A program made the position numbers and the translations under genes. From positions 15,841,395 to 15,905,394 of the forward strand of contig OX336345.1 of the NCBI GenBank assembly GCA_946902875.1: 64,000 nt of DNA. The letters run 5' to 3'. This document shows positions 10,396-21,299 of the stretch, piece by piece (the first letter of the stretch is position 1; each line of letters starts with the position of its first letter). This DNA comes from Nematopogon swammerdamellus. Taxonomy: Eukaryota > Arthropoda > Insecta > Lepidoptera > Adelidae. The notes under the pieces were generated by a model, which did not search any database, was not told the origin of the DNA, and saw only the letters and a list, made by a program, of their open reading frames with translations.

Positions 10396-11914
10396 AGGTA
10401 AACGAGGCTCTGCTTGCCTTAAGTGTTCATGACGATAAATAGCATAAGTCTGAGCATAAAAGGATCAGGAGATAAGTCAAATCGGTGAAAACCGTCAATA
10501 AACCGATTGTGCTGTTTGCGAGCTGCGAGCTAACATAATATACTCATACATAGGTGCATTCAGATGGCATCTAAATCATAGATTATGTATTAATTTGTTC
10601 ACTTTTTCTGACTTGTGTTATTGATGTGAACCAAAATCCAATGTTTTTTATTAAATAAATTGTATGCTTCTGTGACTTTGTGCATATCATAAAAATTAGT
10701 TAAGGTATTTATTAAAATAAATACATTATAATTATTATAATTATCTTTGTTACAGGTGGCCACTTTCTCTTTCCCACATTTTCTGGATTCCTGTTCTAGA
10801 GAGATGACTCTGCATACCCGCAACCCGCTCGCTTGGAGCCATAGTTCGATGCAGCATAACTCTGTAAATAACACTAACACTATTCTCAGTTATATGTGTT
10901 TTTTTAATTACAATGGTTGATGTACATACTTTATTAGAATTCATTATTAATATATATTACGGCTTTACACTGCGCCAACCGTCGCGCCGGTAGAGCGCTC
11001 ATGAGGATAGGCTTTTGTACGTTTGGCTTGAAACGTCAAGCCACATGCATAGCTCGAAGAACAACAGTGAGTGTCAGCTCAGGGCCATACATAGATTGCT
11101 TCTTACGCTCAACTCAGTGAAGTCGTTCTCCAATCTTACTCGGACGAGATACGGAGATACGGGCTAATTTCAGTGCGTCCAAAGACTCTCGAGATACGGA
11201 ACGGAACGGAACGGAGGTACGGTACGGACGAAAGAACATATGTGGACGCACCTTAAGACTGAGAATTCCTTATGTATACGGGCCTTAGTCTCGTTGATGT
11301 TATTATTAGATCACAAAAGAGCCAATCCAATTCTGTCTTAGAGTTGGAGACCGGTTGATTGTAGATTAGCGCAGAAAACATTTGAAAATATCTTTATATT
11401 AATATGCGGTGCTTTCAAATAGAACTGTCAACGTATATAAAACATGTGTATATAAAACTTTTAGCGTTTAACGTTTGTATGTTGGTTTGTATTCAGATTG
11501 AAAATTCATTATAGTTTCTCATAAAACCAATTTAATTTTAATTGAAATATGGTTTTCTCTTCACCCTAAAGGTAAGCCTATCAGAAATTTCGTATGGCAT
11601 TGAGCTCACCTTTTATATTCAGGTGTTGGTACTTTTGAAAGTAAAAAAAAATTATCACCGCCTAACTGACTCAATCTTTTTGTACGTAAGTTATTGGCAC
11701 ATTCCTTTTCTAAGCGGTACCCACGGCGGGCGGTCGGCGTAGGCAGTGGCGGTGACGTGATAGCACGCAGGTGCAATATAACACAGCCTTCCAGCAGGGG
11801 TCGATAGACTCACCGACTGGCGCTTACCGGTTGTAATGTGACCGGTATAGTAGCGGTCGGACATCGCTGTACTGTGCAATTGCGCCAGTGTTACAGTACC
11901 AGTGGGAAATATGT
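10396..11914. other. 1.5 kb without a supported feature
   Basis: AT-rich sequence. It includes a short ACGGA-pentamer run near 11200 (ACGGAACGGAACGGAACGGA). No gene was recognised. Confidence 0.4.
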
Positions 11915-11986
11915 GAAATATGTGGGCATGGAGAGCGTTCCAGAGTTTACCTGTTCTGTGGAGGAAAGATCTGCAGAACTGATTGG
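11915..11986 (-). mobile_element. LINE-a internal fragment
   Basis: The minus strand reads TTCTGCAGATCTTTCCTCC, ACAGAACAGGTAAACTCTGG and AACGCTCTCC, matching 24015-24075 in the better preserved copy (FLYRTGKLWNALP region). Both ends are missing. A short plus-strand frame across it is an antisense shadow. Confidence 0.75.
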
Positions 11987-12216
11987 TAAGTCAAGCGTAT
12001 CCCTGCCCAGTGCGCGTTGTGCGGAGGTGGAAAGAGATTTCAATCTCATTTAGTTAGTGGGCGCCGTCGTCGTCGTCGCTGCCGGCTCCGAAAACCGCGA
12101 CTTTCGGCTCGTCTGCCTTAGGACGATTCGCCTCAAAATTAGGTTATTAATGTTAATTTTGTTTATATTTGTGTTCTGTTGTTTTCGGTTAGGCGGCAAT
12201 TATTAAAGACGACATA

Positions 12217-12275
12217 CTTCGGTGGACGTTCGTCTCCCGCCCGGGCGATGCTCCAGGAAACGTCCACCGAAGTAA
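12217..12275. repeat. Hairpin with 16-bp perfect arms
   Basis: TACTTCGGTGGACGTT near 12217 pairs exactly with AACGTCCACCGAAGTA near 12259, separated by about 26 bp of GC-rich loop (CGTCTCCCGCCCGGGCG...). Flanking GACGAC and CCCGTC may extend the fold imperfectly. Confidence 0.85.
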
Positions 12276-13173
12276 CCCGTCTATAAATAATTTACCACAT
12301 AACCCAAAACATTAACATAATGTGTAATAGCAGCAAGAGCCTAGACAAACATACCTTTTTGAAATATCGTTTTGGTTAGCAAGTTATTTGTGTTATTAGT
12401 TTCTTAATATATTGTATTGGTTTTTAAGAGTGCCTATCGTTGAAATACATTTGGGTTTAATCAATAAATTATTTATCTTGTTAATTTTACCGATTGCCAT
12501 GTTTACTGGTATTCCGAAAGAATCTGAATCTGATAACATATTTTGATTTAACAACATTGAATTTAAAAAAAAATACCGATTAATGAAATTTATGTTTACC
12601 TGAAAATGTTCATCCCTACAGGAATGAATTAACATATTTAATTTAACATTTAATGAAAAAACAACATTATGAATATAAATTGGTGGTAATTTTACAATGA
12701 TAACAAATGGGTTATTGGAATAAGTCATCACACCCTTTAACCGGTCCATCAATAGGGGGAAGTACTAACTAATAAACTAGCGTCCACATTCCACACCCCG
12801 ACACCACCTCCACCACCACCACCGCACCACCGCCCCGCTAACGGTATAAATACCTAGGCGAGTTGTCACCCGTCTCTTCAATTTCATTTCTATGGAATTT
12901 AATCACAGGATTCTCGGTACTGGGACGTGGAATCCCTTTCATAATAAGGATGGATTGAGTTATAAGTTCACTGTTTGTACAACAAAATGTAAATCGACAA
13001 ATTGAACAAAATTACAAAGGACAAATTGAAAGAATAAAAAAAGGAAAATGAAAAACTGGTTTAAAAGTCGTATTGTTCTCTCGATACCGACGAGTCCCAC
13101 AAGTAATTAAATAATAATAATACGCTATGTGGCAAAGACGGTCTTATTGCCTTCGGCAGTATCCTACAGTATT
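12276..13173. other. AT-rich stretch, no supported gene
   Basis: Contains a 118-codon minus-strand frame (12396-12752). It is Asn/Ile/Leu-rich as expected of AT-rich DNA, with no domain I recognise. A CACC-rich patch lies near 12800. Confidence 0.4.
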
Positions 13174-13580
13174 TTCTCCAAATCTACTGGACGAAAAAAG
13201 TTTAAATTTGGTAGATATATAGAGTTAGTTTTGATGACCCAATCACGGACGTATAGCGTAAATGAATGAATTTCGATTCCCAAAATCAAATTGGGGGTGA
13301 AATTTGGGGAACAAATTAGAAAGTTATAAAAAAAATTTCAAGTGCATCATGTCACATATCTATCACTGAAAAGGGCTCGTTATAAGAAATACGAATATAT
13401 TTTAAAATTTTAAAATGCATAGTTTAAAAGTTATTAAAGAAAATATAAAAAACCGGCATTCCAGGAACAGGAAACAAACAGGAAAATGTAAACGGAAATC
13501 CTAAGTGTTAAAGTTCTTACGGAAAACCGAATGGTACGGAACCCTCTTCAAGCGAGTTCGACTCGCCCTTGACCATTTTT
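13174..13580 (+). repeat. Family B repeat, 5'-truncated
   Basis: Begins TTTTCTCCAAATCTACTGG. It carries TTTGATGACCCAATCACGG, CAAGTGCATCATGTCACAT, and ends GGTACGGAACCCTCTTC, then GCGAGTTCGACTCGCCC. The 20508 copy matches the first half. The 57757 copy (minus) matches both ends. Confidence 0.8.
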
Positions 13581-13829
13581 TTCTGAAGTTAGACCTAAGT
13601 TAAGTAAGTCTAAGTTAAAACTTATTCACTAGGGGTCAAGAACAATTTTAACATCTTTTACTTTTAATGCAAATTTATATTACAATGAGATTCGTTTTCA
13701 AAATTAATGAACTGCCATTAAGTATAAAATAATATTTGAATTTAATCACATTGGGGAATTTAATTTGATTTGTCTCTAGAACAAAGTACATATTATGTCC
13801 TTTTAGGTTACGACAGTAGAATTTGCGTC

Positions 13830-13925
13830 AAACCGCCCGCTCCTGGGACTGCCGTCATATTGTTCGGAGCGGGCGGCGCGGCGGCGCGCGGTAAAGGCGG
13901 TGGCGCCGCGGCAGCGCGTCCGCGA
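13830..13925. other. GC-rich, CpG-dense patch
   Basis: GAGCGGGCGGCGCGGCGG and similar sequence, in strong contrast to the AT-rich surroundings. No open frame runs across it. It may be a promoter-like CpG cluster or part of an unrecognised repeat; the sequence alone does not decide. Confidence 0.5.
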
Positions 13926-14535
13926 ACACATTAATAAATACCACAACAAAGCCAATATTAAATCTCCGTCCGTCTGTCTGTCGCATTTGAATAATTACGA
14001 GTTGGGCGTGACGAGAGCAATCATTGTGTTATTCGTGCGTTAATTGCAATTTATTACTAAATAATTCGTTGTGCCGAGCTAATTCGAATTCTTGTGTTTA
14101 GGGTGACAAAGAAAATCCTGACAGCGAATTACGGTTCTTATATCCATATTCTCTAACTAAAGCCATTAACCACTGAATGTATGAACTTAAAATCTATGCA
14201 CTGGTAATGTGAGATTTAAATTTCAATGAAAAAGAAGGTTAAATCAAGATTGTTAAACAAACAAAACCAAACATTTAATTACACAGAAAAAGAATATCCA
14301 TTTTCTAAATTAAATAAAAATAATCCTGAATCGTCGGGACTAAAAAAGAATAAAACAATTTATTAAAAAAAAACGCCCCCCGCCGTAGTAGTCAGGTTTG
14401 ACTAGACCATATTTTATTATTTACTTTGGAAGTAACCAAAACATCGTTTCCAAATCATTTTATAATCACAATTAAAAAATATTAACTTATAAAATAGCCT
14501 AAAGTTCGTGCGTTTACTTTTCTAAATAAATTTAT
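13926..14535. other. AT-rich, nothing recognised
   Basis: About 600 bp, AT-rich, with no supported gene or repeat. Confidence 0.45.
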
Positions 14536-14850
14536 TACCTAGACCTCGTTTTGATTATTGGATTTACGGACGCAAAACATTGTGTAATGCGTAAACTGCT
14601 CACAGCACGGCACGTCGACATGCTTACCCACCCCAGCGACAGATCTGCCGCAACCGCTATTTTTGTGATAATCGCCCACCAAAACCTTCAAGAGCCCCCG
14701 GGGGTACCGATCAGCTGCCGCCGAAGACGCCACCGGTTCCGGTCCACTCTGGGTAAGCCATTCACATTCGGCATGTCCGGTGTGGTCCTGTCCAGGTCCC
14801 GTACGCGTCATTTTGGAGGACTCACAATATGAAGTCACAAAATACAACAT
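14536..14850. other. GC-rich island with open frames on both strands, unidentified
   Basis: Both strands are open for about 90-100 codons (plus 14551-14832; minus 14539-14850), an effect of stop-poor GC-rich DNA. A motif CCGCTATTTTTGTGATAATC at 14655 recurs in diverged form near 26905 (CCGCTATTTTTGCGATAATC). This points to an unrecognised repeat and away from a host exon. Function unknown. Confidence 0.35.
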
Positions 14851-15238
14851 TGCAATGGCGACTCATATTCGTCAGTCTGATATGTAAATATTGATTTTTA
14901 CGCTTTCGCAAACCGGCCCACAAAATACTAAATGTATGTATACATCCAACAAATCGCACGAAAAATATTTGCAATATTTCTCCACAAGTAAAGCGCAAAT
15001 TGCTCGAATACTGCCAGTTATCGCTACGTGATCGTCGAAGGTGAAAATATAAAGAGCCTTTGCTCATAAAAAAGGCAAATCGTGCGCGGGATTGCGAACA
15101 CAAAGCGATTCGAGGGTGCCTAGTGGGGGAGTGATAGAATATACAGATCGGCCGCTGCGGTAAAGCGGACCCTTTACTCTGAGCCATCACTCGACTGCTT
15201 TGAGGTGATCATGGCTTAGCAGTAATCTATTTTATCAT
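14851..15238. other. No recognised feature
   Basis: A 122-codon minus-strand frame covers it but has no recognisable domain. Confidence 0.35.
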
Positions 15239-15385
15239 CATCATAGTCAGCCTGTATCGATCCACTTCTGGACATAGGCCTCTCCCAAGGCACGCCACCA
15301 CACGCAGTCTTCCGTTATTCTCATCCATCCACTCCCGGCTGTCTTTTTAGGTAGTCTGTCCATCTAGAGCCGGGTGGCGCCCTAC
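15239..15385 (-). mobile_element. RTE-like LINE 3' end, decayed
   Basis: The minus strand encodes RWTDYLK, then after a frameshift WMRITEDCVWWRALGEAY and VQKWIDTG-stop, followed by a short GATGAT tail. This is the C-terminus of a Lepidoptera endonuclease/reverse-transcriptase LINE that ends in (GATGAT)n. Related ends are at 23740, 43310 and 48395. It is 5'-truncated and frameshifted, so non-functional. Confidence 0.8.
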
Positions 15386-15892
15386 TAAGTTTGCTTACTT
15401 ACGTTTATCCTACGTTTGCTTGTACGTGGCATTCCCTTCTACGACAGATGTGCCCATCCCACTGCCACTTGAGCTTGCTAATTTATTTAGCGACTACCTT
15501 AGTTTTTTGTCGTAATCTATTTTCGAGATAATTATTTGTCAGGGTGCATCACTATTTATCTCGTGCAGAATTTGATAAATACATTTTCGCCATAACCACG
15601 AAATGGTCTAAGCGTCCGCTTATATTCGCGTCGTCGCACGCATCGGACAGATCCCGTGCAAGTAAATTTTTCCATCAGAAAAAAATACCCTAGTAGTCGT
15701 GGGACTACCGGTAGACATATACATGGAATCATGGGCAGCCATAGGTGGAAGGGGGCCAAGTGACTCTATCACCAAAAAACAAAAAAACAAAAAATTAAAA
15801 CAAACAAAAACAAAATAAAAAATAAACTTAAAAAAGTACTTACAAAAAATAAAAAAAAAACGAAAAAAATAAAAATAATAAAAAATAAAACT
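15386..15892. other. Unrecognised sequence ending in an A-rich tract
   Basis: No gene supported. 15770-15890 is a degenerate A-rich run (AAACAAAAAAAC and similar). Confidence 0.5.
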
Positions 15893-16080
15893 CTCGTCGA
15901 GACCTATCATTTCCTCCAGCGGATGAGTAGTCTGGGATCAGTAGTTTCAGAGATATGGCCTAAAAAAAAGAAAAAAAAAATTAGTTTTATCTCGTCGCTC
16001 GTCTCGTCGAGACTTATCATTTTCCATATGGGAATGAGTAGGCTGGGATCAGTAGTTTCCGAGATATGCCCTCTCAAAGC
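15893..16080 (+). repeat. Two-copy tandem duplication, period about 110 bp
   Basis: CTCGTCGAGACCTATCATTT...GGGATCAGTAGTTTC...GAGATATGGCC is repeated about 110 bp later as CTCGTCGAGACTTATCATTT...GGGATCAGTAGTTTC...GAGATATGCCC. The copies differ by several substitutions and are separated by A-rich sequence. Confidence 0.85.
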
Positions 16081-16232
16081 CTTTTTTCCTTTTTTTTTCG
16101 AAACGGTTGAAGCGATTTTGAAAAAAAAAACATTATTTCAGAAAGATATTTTTTTTTACGGAAGGAAACAAATTTCTAGTCGATCCGACCATTAGTTTAG
16201 GAGTTATAGGAATTTATTGATATTATTATGGT

Positions 16233-16514
16233 TTGTATTTGGCTAACAAAATATATTTTTATATATTTGGCGGAGGTGCGGAACGCAGCCCAAGCCGAAT
16301 TGGTGCCTACCCACAGCTGCAACTACAATCTTCGCAGCCGTTCGCGTTTGATAGGCAGTGTTCTGTTAACCGCGGGCCCGACCGCAGCCAGACACTCGCC
16401 CTGAGGATAGACTACACGCGCCGACACGCGCCAGTCCGAAACGTCGACCACAGTGACCGCGAATTTAAACCGTGGTATATTAATTTAAACCAGGTAATTC
16501 AGGGGAAGCACTGA
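16233..16514 (+). other. Unidentified GC-rich 93-codon frame ending at a donor-like site
   Basis: The frame is open to 16514. Its GC-rich core is 16280-16480 (CCCGACCGCAGCCAGACACTC, CTGAGGATAGACTACACGCG), and AACCAG|GTAATT near 16495 looks like a 5' splice site. I recognise no domain, and the cGCCgaCACGCGcc phrasing resembles dispersed Lepidoptera repeats. It could be an exon or a repeat fragment; I favour a repeat. Confidence 0.3.
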
Positions 16515-16589
16515 TATGACACCTCGATCGAACCAGAGCTCTAACAAGTGTTAAAGCCAATCATGTGTGAATTCATACAATTCTCCCTC

Positions 16590-16705
16590 GTCAGCCTCGA
16601 TAGCTCAGTGGTGCAGACAGTGAACTGTCGCTATTGAATGTTTAGCAACGCGGGGTGCGGTCAGTACTTGGATGGGTGACCGCTGACCGAGGTTCGGAAC
16701 AACAG
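16590..16705 (+). mobile_element. Family C SINE, head only
   Basis: GTCAGCCTCGATAGCTCAGTGG is followed by TTTAGCAACGCGGGGTGCGG, TCAGTACTTGGATGGGTGAC and GGTTCGG. It has the tRNA-like A box, 5S-like module and part of the B box, then stops. The 5S-like part is the best preserved in the window. Confidence 0.85.
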
Positions 16706-17089
16706 GTCGAAGGATCATTGCATCATGTCTGGATTGTGTGTCTCCACGCATTATAAACAGTTCTGACTGCGAGTAAATATATGTAGCACGTAAGTATTAC
16801 TGGAGACCGGAAGCGCTTGAGGCTCTCAGATGAAGTCGATTTGTTCAGAGAGTGTTGTGCGGGCGGGACGTGTCTTTTGACATTTGGCTCAATAATATAA
16901 AGCTATAGCGTTCCTGCTGACACGACACACAGGAAGGGCGTGGGAACGCTTTGGGCGTGAGGGTTGAGGCGCAACGGGAAGTATTGCGGTTCAGACTGAC
17001 AGTTGATGTGTCTATGAAGTTATGCAAGGGATTTTTGGCATGAAAGCCGAATCGAAGGTGATTTTGTATCGAATCACACACGACACACG

Positions 17090-17218
17090 TTTTTTTTATT
17101 CCGACTGAGTCAGCGGGGCCAGAGTACATGCTGCGACCAGGCAATATCACCCCCGAGGTAGGTGCCATACCGGAGACATTACATTTGAATTGCTGGCTAT
17201 AATGGACTAGAGGAGAAT
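17090..17218 (+). repeat. Family E repeat fragment
   Basis: A T-run, then CTGAGTCAGCGGGGCCAGAG, CAATATCACCCCCGAGGTAGG, and TGCTGGCTATAATGGACTAG. It matches family E (38600, 55490) with an internal deletion. Confidence 0.75.
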
Positions 17219-17877
17219 AATTAAAAACCTAATAACACATTTTAGAAAAATATAGCAAATTGTAAATTGTTAGCATAGAGCAAAATATGAGTTGTTTCCC
17301 TGAAATCAAGCCAATAATAACCTATCTCAGTATACGTTATGTTACTATGTACCTATATATGTGAACTCGAATAAAATGTCGAAGAAGTCCTATTTCGTAT
17401 ATGGGGCAAATTTATGGCTTCAAAGTTCATAAAATGTTTATTTCCTTCCCATTTAACTATACCAGTATGGATCTGTTTATAAGGAAGGCCATCTTTGAGT
17501 TGATCTATTTTGGATCTATTAAGGATTTGTGATTCATTTTTTCCATACTTTCGTTTTGTCAATCAATTAATTTCTATACGAATGGCTGTAACCGACTACG
17601 GTGGAGCCAACTGGAGAGTTATAATTTTGACAGCGTATGTATGTATGTGCGTTCTTTCGTTCCTTCACAGAGCTGAAACTACTAAATTGAATGATTTCAA
17701 CACACTAGGTATTATTAGATTCGTCTCGATAGTGGGCGTGTTATAGTATAGGCCAGTTTTTTTTTTATGGGAAGCACGACATGAAAAATTCAAAAAGGCA
17801 GGCGCCAGGCGCCATATTGTCAAACTTTGAAATGTTTTTTTCTTCAAGCCAGCATCGAGTGGGCTGGCGATTCAAAA
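17219..17877. other. No recognised feature
   Basis: About 650 bp of AT-rich unique-looking DNA with a short ATGT run near 17640. Confidence 0.4.
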
Positions 17878-18124
17878 GGCGATATCCCTTCCCTTCTTAC
17901 CTTACTAGGTGGTAGGGCTTACCCCGGCCGGGTTAGTACCACCGCACTGAACGAAACGTCGTCGGTCGAAACGGCTATGTAAATAGTTCGTGTTTTCCGT
18001 CCAGTTCAGTGTAGCCGACATGAAATGAAGCGATGCTATGGCACCTAGTTCACCCGGTGTTATGGGCTCACATCACAGATGTTGTAGGTGATGTAGCCAA
18101 CCGTCTCAGTTTCCATAAAAAAAA
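17878..18124 (+). mobile_element. Family C SINE, 5'-truncated, with A-rich tail
   Basis: Starts TTCCCTTCTTACCTTACTAG and follows the SINE body through GGTAGGGCTTACCCCGGCC, ACGGCTATGTAAATAGTTCG and CACCTAGTTCACCCGG to GTCTCAGTTTCCATAAAAAA. The promoter-like head is missing. Confidence 0.85.
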
Positions 18125-18637
18125 TATGTATAAAAAATATACCTTACTCAGTTTGTACAACTAAAATTAATTAAATATAAAATATAAAAAATTATAAAAC
18201 CTGATTACGAAAAAGTAAGGAAATAGCAAGGAAAGTTGATTGAAAATGTTGTAGTCAAGAGTGTAGCTGTAGAAGGATTCAACTTTCCTTCGTTATTTGT
18301 AGTAGGGTTTTATAAAACTTTCTTGTAAAAATAGAACGAATTTTAATACCCTAGAGAGAAAACATGCTGTAGGTCCAACGACAATTTCGTAATCTATTCA
18401 ACAATAAAACCTCAATAAAACACAGGAAGCGATCTAGGTAGAGATTCAACCGGATCCATGGAAATAAAATAAGACATTGCGAATCCTTTTTTACTGTCTC
18501 GCTCAATATTTTATCTCGGAGCATCTTTTAGCTCTGGGCGTTTCTATTCACATGACATTATAGATATCAGTACAATGTTATTATGTGAGAAAGAAAAAAA
18601 CTGATTGAAGAAGTTGTAAAATATTATTCTTTGTACC
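18125..18637. other. AT-rich, nothing recognised
   Basis: No supported gene or repeat. Confidence 0.4.
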
Positions 18638-18920
18638 AGGGTAACAGTCACCATTTCCGGGTGGCTAAGCTCAAGTGGCAGTGAACCGGTTGGAGTAACC
18701 GTGTCCTACACTGGTGGTCGTGGACTGAAAGATCCAGTGGGAATATCATCCGCCAGGTAGGACGACGACATCAAGTACGTCGCGTTTTCCGTCCAGTTCA
18801 GTGTATCCGACACGACGACAGAGAAGCACTGACATGGCACTAAGTTCACCAAGGTGTTATGGGCTTACATCACGAGTATAGTAAGTGATATAACCAAACG
18901 TGTCAGTCAACCCCATAAAA
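18638..18920 (+). mobile_element. Family C variant with a different 5' half
   Basis: The 3' half is family C (CGTTTTCCGTCCAGTTCAGTG, AAGCACTGACATGGCAC, CAAGGTGTTATGGGC, CATAAAA). The 5' half is different: GTAACCGTGTCCTACACTGG and ATCCGCCAGGTAGGACGACG. That second half-sequence recurs inverted at 25485-25560, so it is itself a repeated subfamily head. Confidence 0.65.
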
Positions 18921-19179
18921 GCAAGTTTTTATGTCATTTGTGTCTAACATCTGAACACAATTAAATGATAACTTTTCCAATCTCATTTGGATTGAGTAAC
19001 AACTAACAGATGACTTACTCACCGTTCGCTTGTTGAAAGTCTCAAGTTTCCTATAAGAGTTAAGACAAACTTTTCGTATTTCAGAAAGGTAGGTGATACC
19101 TTGTCTCTTCCTAAATCAAAATAATTTATTGCATATTTGTAAAAAAAATTATTAGCTACATTTAGCTAATTTTTTTTTC
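18921..19179. other. AT-rich, nothing recognised
   Basis: No supported gene or repeat. Confidence 0.4.
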
Positions 19180-19445
19180 TTGCTTCCTAACTGCGTGCCT
19201 CTGCCCGAGGTCGAAGCCTCAGGCGCAGCCAATCACCGCCGAGGAGGTGCCAGTTGGGCTTGGAGGTGGACTAATGTTGCTGGGGAAAGGCTATTAACCC
19301 GCGATTTGAAGATCCCTGGATTGTAGGAGTGGGGAAAGATATTCCCTGGGAGCCCGTTCCACATCTTTGCAGTGCGGCACAAGAACGATTTAGAGAATCG
19401 TGCAATTCGAAGAACTCTTCTGTCGACTACAAAGGGGTGTTCCGC
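19180..19445 (-). mobile_element. LINE (CR1/jockey-like) 3' end
   Basis: The 3' terminal part of a non-LTR retrotransposon on the minus strand, comprising the C-terminal coding remnant described in the next entry and a short GC-rich 3' UTR ending about 19185. No poly(A) or target duplication was identified, and the rest of the element is absent. Confidence 0.8.
19233..19442 (-). pseudogene. LINE ORF2 C-terminal remnant
   Basis: An uninterrupted 70-codon frame with no ATG. It begins EHPFVVDRRVLRIARFSKSF, and continues with LCRTAKMWNGLPGNIFP, HSYNPGIFKSRVN and a TGA stop at 19233-19235. The HP(Y/F)VVD start and (F)xxRTxxLWNxLPxxxFPxxYxxxxFKxR pattern is the signature C-terminus downstream of the reverse transcriptase in CR1/jockey-type LINEs of moths. 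In a full element this protein nicks target DNA and copies the RNA in place; here only the tail remains. It is less decayed than the other LINE remnants in the window. Confidence 0.8.
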
Positions 19446-19636
19446 GCAATACTAATACAGTATGAGGTAACAAATTGCCTAGGTAGGTAGGTTAGGTTGC
19501 AACACAACTTTAATACTGCTCTCTTTTGAGAGCTGTGTTGGTCTGGGATTGTTCAATATAACATGAAACCAATTGTATAATAATACGCACACAAAATTAA
19601 TCTAAACAATTTAACGCTCTATCCCTGTTGTACCGT
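19446..19636. other. No recognised feature
   Basis: Short unrecognised stretch, with a GTAGGTAGGTTAGG run. Confidence 0.4.
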
Positions 19637-20035
19637 GTGGGGCCGGTACTTTGAAAGAATAGCCCCACTGCATCTCTCCCCGTGTATGTCGTAAAAGGCG
19701 ACTAAGGGATATGACTCCCTTCTTATATTACTAGGTGGTAGGGTTTAACCCGCCCGGGTTGGTACCACCGCACTGAATGAAAGGTCGGTCGAAACGGCTA
19801 TGCAAATAGTTTTGTGTGTGTGTGTTGAAGGGAAGCACTGACGTGGCACCAAGTTCACCCGGTGTTATGGGCTGACATCACGGATGTTGTAGGTGATGTA
19901 GACAACCATGTAAGTTTCCATAAAAAAAAAAAATCCCGATAATCGGGGTAATCAGAGTAGTTGGTGTTGTGCTGTGGTGATCTTGTAAATTACAGGACAA
20001 CACCGACCACCATGTTTATCAAAGTTTTAGGACAA
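19637..20035. repeat. Composite: family D head (+), family C tail (+), family D inverted (-)
   Basis: 19637-19712 is the D head (GGGGCCGGTACTTTGAAAG, CTCTCCCCGTGTATGTCG, AAAAGGCGACTAAGGG). 19713-19932 is the C SINE body to its A-rich tail. 19933-20035 is D on the minus strand (ATCGGGGTAATCAGAGTAG, GGACAACACCGACCACC). The C tail-to-D(-) junction is seen again at 63953-64000. Confidence 0.8.
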
Positions 20036-20507
20036 GATAACTAAAATAGATAAAATATGACAGTTAAAATCAGATATTCGCACAAAATTTAAGTATTCTA
20101 AAGCAATAATAGTTTTTCAAATATTAATAAACATCCACACTGCAATGTTCAGTTTGACTCTGTCGACACACAATTTGAACTTTCCGGCCTATATCATTTT
20201 GATCACAATCCCAAACCAATGTTTTTTTTTCTCTCTCTCTCTCTCTTTGTGTCGGATCTTCCGTAGTAATTCTCGTTACGATACGATAAACATTAACAGA
20301 ACTAACTTTATTGGCGGTCTTAAACAATAAAAATTAATAGACCTGAAGGACTCAACCCCTTGTGTTAACGATACAATACAACGATGTCAGAAGAACGATG
20401 GATGGATGAAGAATGAAGCACTTAGCACTTACTTACTTACTAGACCAGCTTTAGCCGGAAGCTCCGGCTCACATTTATCCGGCTTCGAAGGACCAATGTG
20501 TTTGTTA
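20036..20507. other. No supported gene; short CT microsatellite
   Basis: Includes (CT)n at about 20230-20248. Nothing else was recognised. Confidence 0.45.
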
Positions 20508-20795
20508 GGGTTCCGTACCTCAAAAGAGGAAAAAACGGAACCTTTATAAGATCACTCTTGTGTCTGTCTGTCTGTATGTCCGTCTGTCACAGCTCATTTT
20601 CTCCGAATCGGACGAAAAAGTTGAAATTTGTTATAATATAGAGTTTGATGACCCAATCAGGGACGTACAGCGTAAGTAAACGAATTTAGATTTTGGAGGT
20701 AAATTTTTGGGAAAAAAAATTCAAGTGCACCATGTGACATATGAATGAAAAGGAAATGAATGAGAACGAATTTTAAAATGCATAGTTTAACAAAT
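20508..20795 (+). repeat. Family B repeat, 3'-truncated
   Basis: AGGGTTCCGTACCTCAAAAG, GGATCACTCTTGTGTCTG, a short GTCT run, TTTGATGACCCAATCAGGG and CACCATGTGACATAT match family B. It fades after AAAATGCATAG, as seen in the 13174 copy near 13420. Confidence 0.8.
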
Positions 20796-21299
20796 AAAAA
20801 AAGGAAAATATACAAAAATCGAGCCTTTCCCTTTTGATAATGATTGTGTAAACATCTATATCGTAACCTAAGGATTTATATGGGCTGGAATGAATTGAAT
20901 TTGATGACGGTGCGGTGACAGGCGTAACGTGAACGTTTACACGATACTTGTTTTTGTTCACCGCCAGCCACTCGGAGAAATTTCGTGATGATACATACAT
21001 TATCTTATAACCATTTCAAGATAGGCCAGATTCAATTTGTGAAAACTCCATGTAAATCTGTTTCAGTGCTTTTGTAGTTTAACAGCTTTATAATAGTAGA
21101 GAGAGAGAGTAGAGCATCGGCGGTAGAGCAGAGCAACAAAGAGAAAGAGAAAGGAGGGCGCATACAACGATATCGAATAGAATGTAATACGCAAAGTTCA
21201 GATGCATATAAACTGGCACATTGGTTCTCACTTTACTTCAATCGACTTGTTTGTAGGTCGGACGGTCTCTAACTGCGCCAGACATGACACAAATATAAA
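20796..21299. other. No recognised feature
   Basis: AT-rich, with a GAGAGAGAG patch near 21100. Confidence 0.4.

Noticed and set aside
12396..12752. 118-codon minus-strand frame
   Set aside because: Asn/Ile/Leu-rich as expected from AT-rich DNA, with no domain, paralogue in the window or splice context.
15780..15890. Possible poly(A) tail of a processed pseudogene
   Set aside because: The A-rich tract is degenerate, over 100 bp long, and no upstream coding match or target duplication was found.
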